Positions 5,183-6,805 of a stretch of 6,805 bases of DNA are shown here, one piece after another. How positions within the stretch are numbered: the first letter of the stretch is position 1; each line of letters begins with the position of its first letter. The notes under the pieces were generated by a model. It was not told the origin of the DNA. It did not search any database and was given only the letters and a program-made list of their open reading frames with translations. Source of the DNA: an uncultured bacterium (GTDB lineage Bacteria > Patescibacteriota > Patescibacteriia > CAIQCM01); the NCBI GenBank assembly GCA_903870305.1, contig CAIQCM010000087.1, positions 1 through 6,805 on the forward strand. Reading direction: 5' to 3'. Both the position numbers and the translations under genes were made by a program.

Positions 5183-5257
5183 GGCGGCAAAACCGCCCCC
5201 AAGCTTCTTCGCTCGCTTCCGTTTTCGAAAGGTCAAGAACGCAAGCGAACGAAGAAA
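5183..5257 (-). promoter_or_regulatory. Two-hairpin 5' leader of the lipoprotein gene
   Basis: On the minus strand a 15-bp stem with one wobble pair forms between 5257-5243 (TTTCTTCGTTCGCTT) and 5218-5204. A second stem, GGCGG-TTTTG-CCGCC (5197-5183), follows and is trailed by TTTT. The second looks like a weak intrinsic terminator ahead of the ribosome binding site, so transcription attenuation is possible. The stems are seen in the sequence; the regulatory role is inferred. Confidence 0.5.
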
Positions 5258-5270
5258 TTTCTCAAAATAC

Positions 5271-5299
5271 AAACTACGATATTTTTTTAAATTGGTCAA
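5271..5299 (-). promoter_or_regulatory. Putative promoter of the lipoprotein gene
   Basis: On the minus strand TTGACC (5299-5294) is followed after 17 nt by TAGTTT (5276-5271). The -35 box matches the consensus at 5 of 6 positions; the -10 box is weak. The implied leader is about 110 nt. The layout matches the promoter of the next gene to the right (TTGACA, 17 nt, TAGCTT). Confidence 0.5.
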
Positions 5300-5360
5300 G
5301 AGGTGGAGCGAATTTTACTTAAAGATCCGACCGAACTTTTGTGGAAAGATCGAAAAAGAA

Positions 5361-5394
5361 AAAGCCGCCTCCCGAGGATTGGAGACGGCGTTTT
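5361..5394 (-). terminator. Intrinsic terminator of the 282-residue membrane protein gene
   Basis: On the minus strand GCCGTCTCC (5389-5381) pairs with GGAGGCGGC (5372-5364) with one wobble, and TTTTTCTTTTTC follows. It lies about 70 nt after the TAG stop, with a 38-bp palindrome in between. Its stem resembles the two other leftward terminators. Confidence 0.88.
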
Positions 5395-5406
5395 GAATTT
5401 TGGAAG

Positions 5407-5444
5407 CTGGTACACTTATGCTCGGCCGAGCATAAGTGTACCAG
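5407..5444. repeat. Perfect 38-bp palindrome with no spacer
   Basis: CTGGTACACTTATGCTCGG is followed directly by its exact reverse complement, with the centre at CGG|CCG between 5425 and 5426. It starts 15 nt after the stop codon of the 282-residue gene and ends 12 nt before that gene's terminator. No T-run follows on either strand, so it is not itself a standard terminator. Confidence 0.97.
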
Positions 5445-5459
5445 GCGAATGATCGTGGG

Positions 5460-6308
5460 CTAGCTCGCGCGGATGTAGCCGCGCGGGCGGAGCCAATGTT
5501 CGGTGACGACGGCGTAGTTAATGACGCCGAGAATGCCGCCGGCAAGCGCGCCGATGGCGGCCGAGCCGGCGAAGTAGCCGACAGCCGAACCCAAGAGCGC
5601 ATCGACGCCGCAGATGAGACGGCGTTCCGAATGGATGCGAATGAACATCTGCCAACCGAAACGCTTGCAGAAACTCGTCGCCGCGACAATTCCGCGTGGC
5701 GTGCAAATAATCAACCGCAATGCGAAACGGATAAACGCAACAATGGCGTAAGGCGTCTTCCTTGCCACAAACCACACACCCTGCGGCAAGTGCCAAAAGA
5801 TGACGGTCGGTGGAGAAATGATGAAGGTGAGCTTACTAAAATTTCCAGCAAACCCATTCATCTCGCTACCGCTCGTGCCCGTGAGAGTTACGATGACGGT
5901 CATCACGGCGAGCAAGGCGGTGATCAAGACACCCAGCAGTGTTAGGATCACCAAGCCGATCCCGAGAAGCGCAGACAACAGCCCACCCATCTGTGCCAAT
6001 GGTTCTTCTAACAGATAAACAGCACAGGTCCAGACACCGAAAGAGACAGTGGCCGCGCTTGCCCAAAGAAAAAATCTGAAGCGACAACGAAGGAGATACT
6101 TGCTCGGAAGATTGATCCTCCCTGCCGCGCGATACGCAGCAGGAATCGCGCGAATGACGCCGCGCCACTCGTACGAGAGGTAGCCGATCGAGCCGCCGAC
6201 GAGGAATCCGAGCCAGCAAAAATACCTGTTCACGTCCAAAGCCACGACGGTTCCGACGGCCGCGCCAATGGCGCAAGCAATGAAGACCTTCAGTGCATCA
6301 CGATTCAT
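5460..6308 (-). CDS. Polytopic membrane protein of unknown function, 282 residues
   Basis: I do not recognise the family. Hydrophobic segments fall at about 7-24, 29-46, 78-99, 108-143 (long enough for one to two helices), 160-180, 186-202 and 231-268. The first pair (GAAVGTVVAL, then FLVGGSIGYLSY) and the last segment (GSAVGYFAGSAAIGALAGGI) are glycine-rich helical hairpins of similar character, so the ends of the protein look alike. Between them lie loops rich in Arg and aromatic residues (RGVIRAIPAAYRAAGR, RCRFRFF). The cytoplasmic membrane is the likely location. ATG at 6308 is preceded by GGGAAGG at a short distance. A promoter lies about 60 nt upstream and a terminator downstream, so the gene is probably monocistronic. 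The tail RPRGYIRAS is basic. Nothing suggests transport or catalysis. Confidence 0.82.
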   Translation of the reverse strand: MNRDALKVFIACAIGAAVGTVVALDVNRYFCWLGFLVGGSIGYLSYEWRGVIRAIPAAYRAAGRINLPSKYLLRCRFRFFLWASAATVSFGVWTCAVYLLEEPLAQMGGLLSALLGIGLVILTLLGVLITALLAVMTVIVTLTGTSGSEMNGFAGNFSKLTFIISPPTVIFWHLPQGVWFVARKTPYAIVAFIRFALRLIICTPRGIVAATSFCKRFGWQMFIRIHSERRLICGVDALLGSAVGYFAGSAAIGALAGGILGVINYAVVTEHWLRPRGYIRAS

Positions 6309-6366
6309 GTTCCTTCCCTTTCTTTTTGCGTAACGTTAAATGAAAATTGTCAGAGGCCGATCGCTC

Positions 6367-6395
6367 AAGCTAGCAAAAATATCGACGCCTGTCAA
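6367..6395 (-). promoter_or_regulatory. Putative sigma70-type promoter of the 282-residue gene
   Basis: On the minus strand TTGACA (6395-6390) is followed after exactly 17 nt by TAGCTT (6372-6367), which is preceded by TGC, an extended -10. The -35 box is a perfect match; the -10 hexamer matches at three positions. The implied leader is about 50 nt before ATG at 6308. Confidence 0.6.
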
Positions 6396-6402
6396 GACAG
6401 GC
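6387..6402. promoter_or_regulatory. Operator-like dyad over the -35 box
   Basis: GCCTGTC-AA-GACAGGC is a perfect 7+2+7 inverted repeat that contains the whole -35 hexamer of the 282-residue gene's promoter. Such a dyad over a -35 box is a plausible repressor site. It has no T-run and lies about 40 nt upstream of the next terminator in transcription order reversed, so it is not part of that terminator. Confidence 0.4.
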
Positions 6403-6420
6403 ACCGCTTTGTAAAAATTT

Positions 6421-6450
6421 AAAAACGCCGCCCCGTGACAAGGGGCGGCG
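6421..6450 (-). terminator. Intrinsic terminator of the right-edge membrane protein gene
   Basis: CGCCGCCCC (6426-6434) pairs perfectly with GGGGCGGCG (6442-6450) around a 7-nt loop. On the minus strand the stem runs into TTTTT and then AAATTTTTAC. It begins about 35 nt after the TAG stop of the minus-strand gene at the right edge. Confidence 0.92.
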
Positions 6451-6485
6451 CAATGCGAAAATTGCGGCGAATGGATCTATGATCG

Positions 6486-6805
6486 CTACAGCCAATCCGG
6501 CTCACGCGAATAACCATAGCGAAGGCGGCAGACAAAAAGAACGACCGGACGAAAGGCAAGATGGTAGAACCAAGCTACCGGGCTGACGATGTTAAAGATG
6601 GTCTGCAACAGTTGCGAGACAATGTACGCGCTTTTCTTGGTCCACTTCAACCGATCGAGCAGAAGATTGATCAAGCAAGACACGGGGAGCACCATGATCG
6701 ACTCGCGAACCACCACCCGAGCCCACCAATCGAGCGAACACGGGATCCAACGATGAATACGGTACGGCACAAAATTCCAGCTGATCACCGAGATCCCGAT
6801 CATGA
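6486..6805 (-). CDS. Membrane protein of unknown function (C-terminal part)
   Basis: The last 105 or more residues of a minus-strand gene that is open to the right edge. The ATG at 6803 may be internal, so the true start is not visible. Hydrophobic stretches lie at about residues 29-49 (VVVRESIMVLPVSCLINLLL) and 66-93 (LQTIFNIVSPVAWFYHLAFRPVVLFVC), counted from that ATG. They are separated by a basic segment (DRLKWTKK), and the protein ends in a basic tail RLRYGYSREPDWL. Tryptophan and arginine are frequent, as in the 282-residue membrane protein beside it, but I see no clear sequence repeat between the two. It ends at its own terminator and its neighbour has its own promoter, so the two are probably not cotranscribed. 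Family unknown. Confidence 0.65.
   Translation of the reverse strand, partial: MIGISVISWNFVPYRIHRWIPCSLDWWARVVVRESIMVLPVSCLINLLLDRLKWTKKSAYIVSQLLQTIFNIVSPVAWFYHLAFRPVVLFVCRLRYGYSREPDWL

Noticed and set aside
5153..5299. TTG at 5299 as the lipoprotein start
   Set aside because: It would bury the signal peptide behind 49 charged residues. The TTG is the predicted -35 box, and GGAGGT marks the ATG at 5152.
5436..5945. Plus-strand frame of 169 codons
   Set aside because: Antisense to the 282-residue membrane protein gene, with no ribosome binding site and a charged, patternless translation. It also starts inside the palindrome.

Overview
The window looks like a chromosomal segment from a Candidate Phyla Radiation (Patescibacteria, probably Parcubacteria-like) genome. 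This is inferred from gene content and style: a compact rpsF-ssb-rpsR operon not followed by rplI, genes with little or no Shine-Dalgarno sequence, short word-like repeats packed into gene junctions, an archaeal-type Trm11/TrmG10-like RNA methyltransferase, a stand-alone four-helix-bundle (S23/IVP family) gene, and several orphan membrane or surface proteins. TAA, TAG and TGA all end credible genes, so the ordinary bacterial code applies. No rRNA, tRNA, CRISPR array or transposase was found.

Left part (1-1553), minus strand: ribosomal protein bS6 (rpsF), single-stranded DNA-binding protein (ssb), ribosomal protein bS18 (rpsR), then the first 47 codons of a class II lysyl-tRNA-synthetase-like gene, probably EpmA/GenX-like, running off the left edge. 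Each junction is filled by a different family of short repeated words. One of these words also lies inside the ssb coding sequence.

Middle (1554-3890), plus strand: an AT-rich four-helix-bundle gene enclosed by 34-bp inverted repeats that contain its own start and stop codons. The methyltransferase gene follows, then a 147-nt structured leader and an unrecognised basic 166-residue protein that ends at a strong intrinsic terminator.

Right part (3900-6805), minus strand: three separate transcription units, each ending in a GC-rich terminator with a similar CGCCGCC-type stem. They encode a secreted lipoprotein with two ASH-like (choice-of-anchor D) domains, a 282-residue polytopic membrane protein, and the C-terminal part of another membrane protein that runs off the right edge. 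A perfect zero-loop 38-bp palindrome lies just behind the 282-residue gene. Two sigma70-like promoters can be placed, one with an operator-like dyad over its -35 box.

The most unusual item is the four-helix-bundle unit. It has the layout of a 23S rRNA intervening sequence (a long stem with the IVP ORF in the loop) but sits between protein genes, and looks like a small mobile or selfish module of undescribed type. The 38-bp palindrome and the junction-specific word repeats come next.
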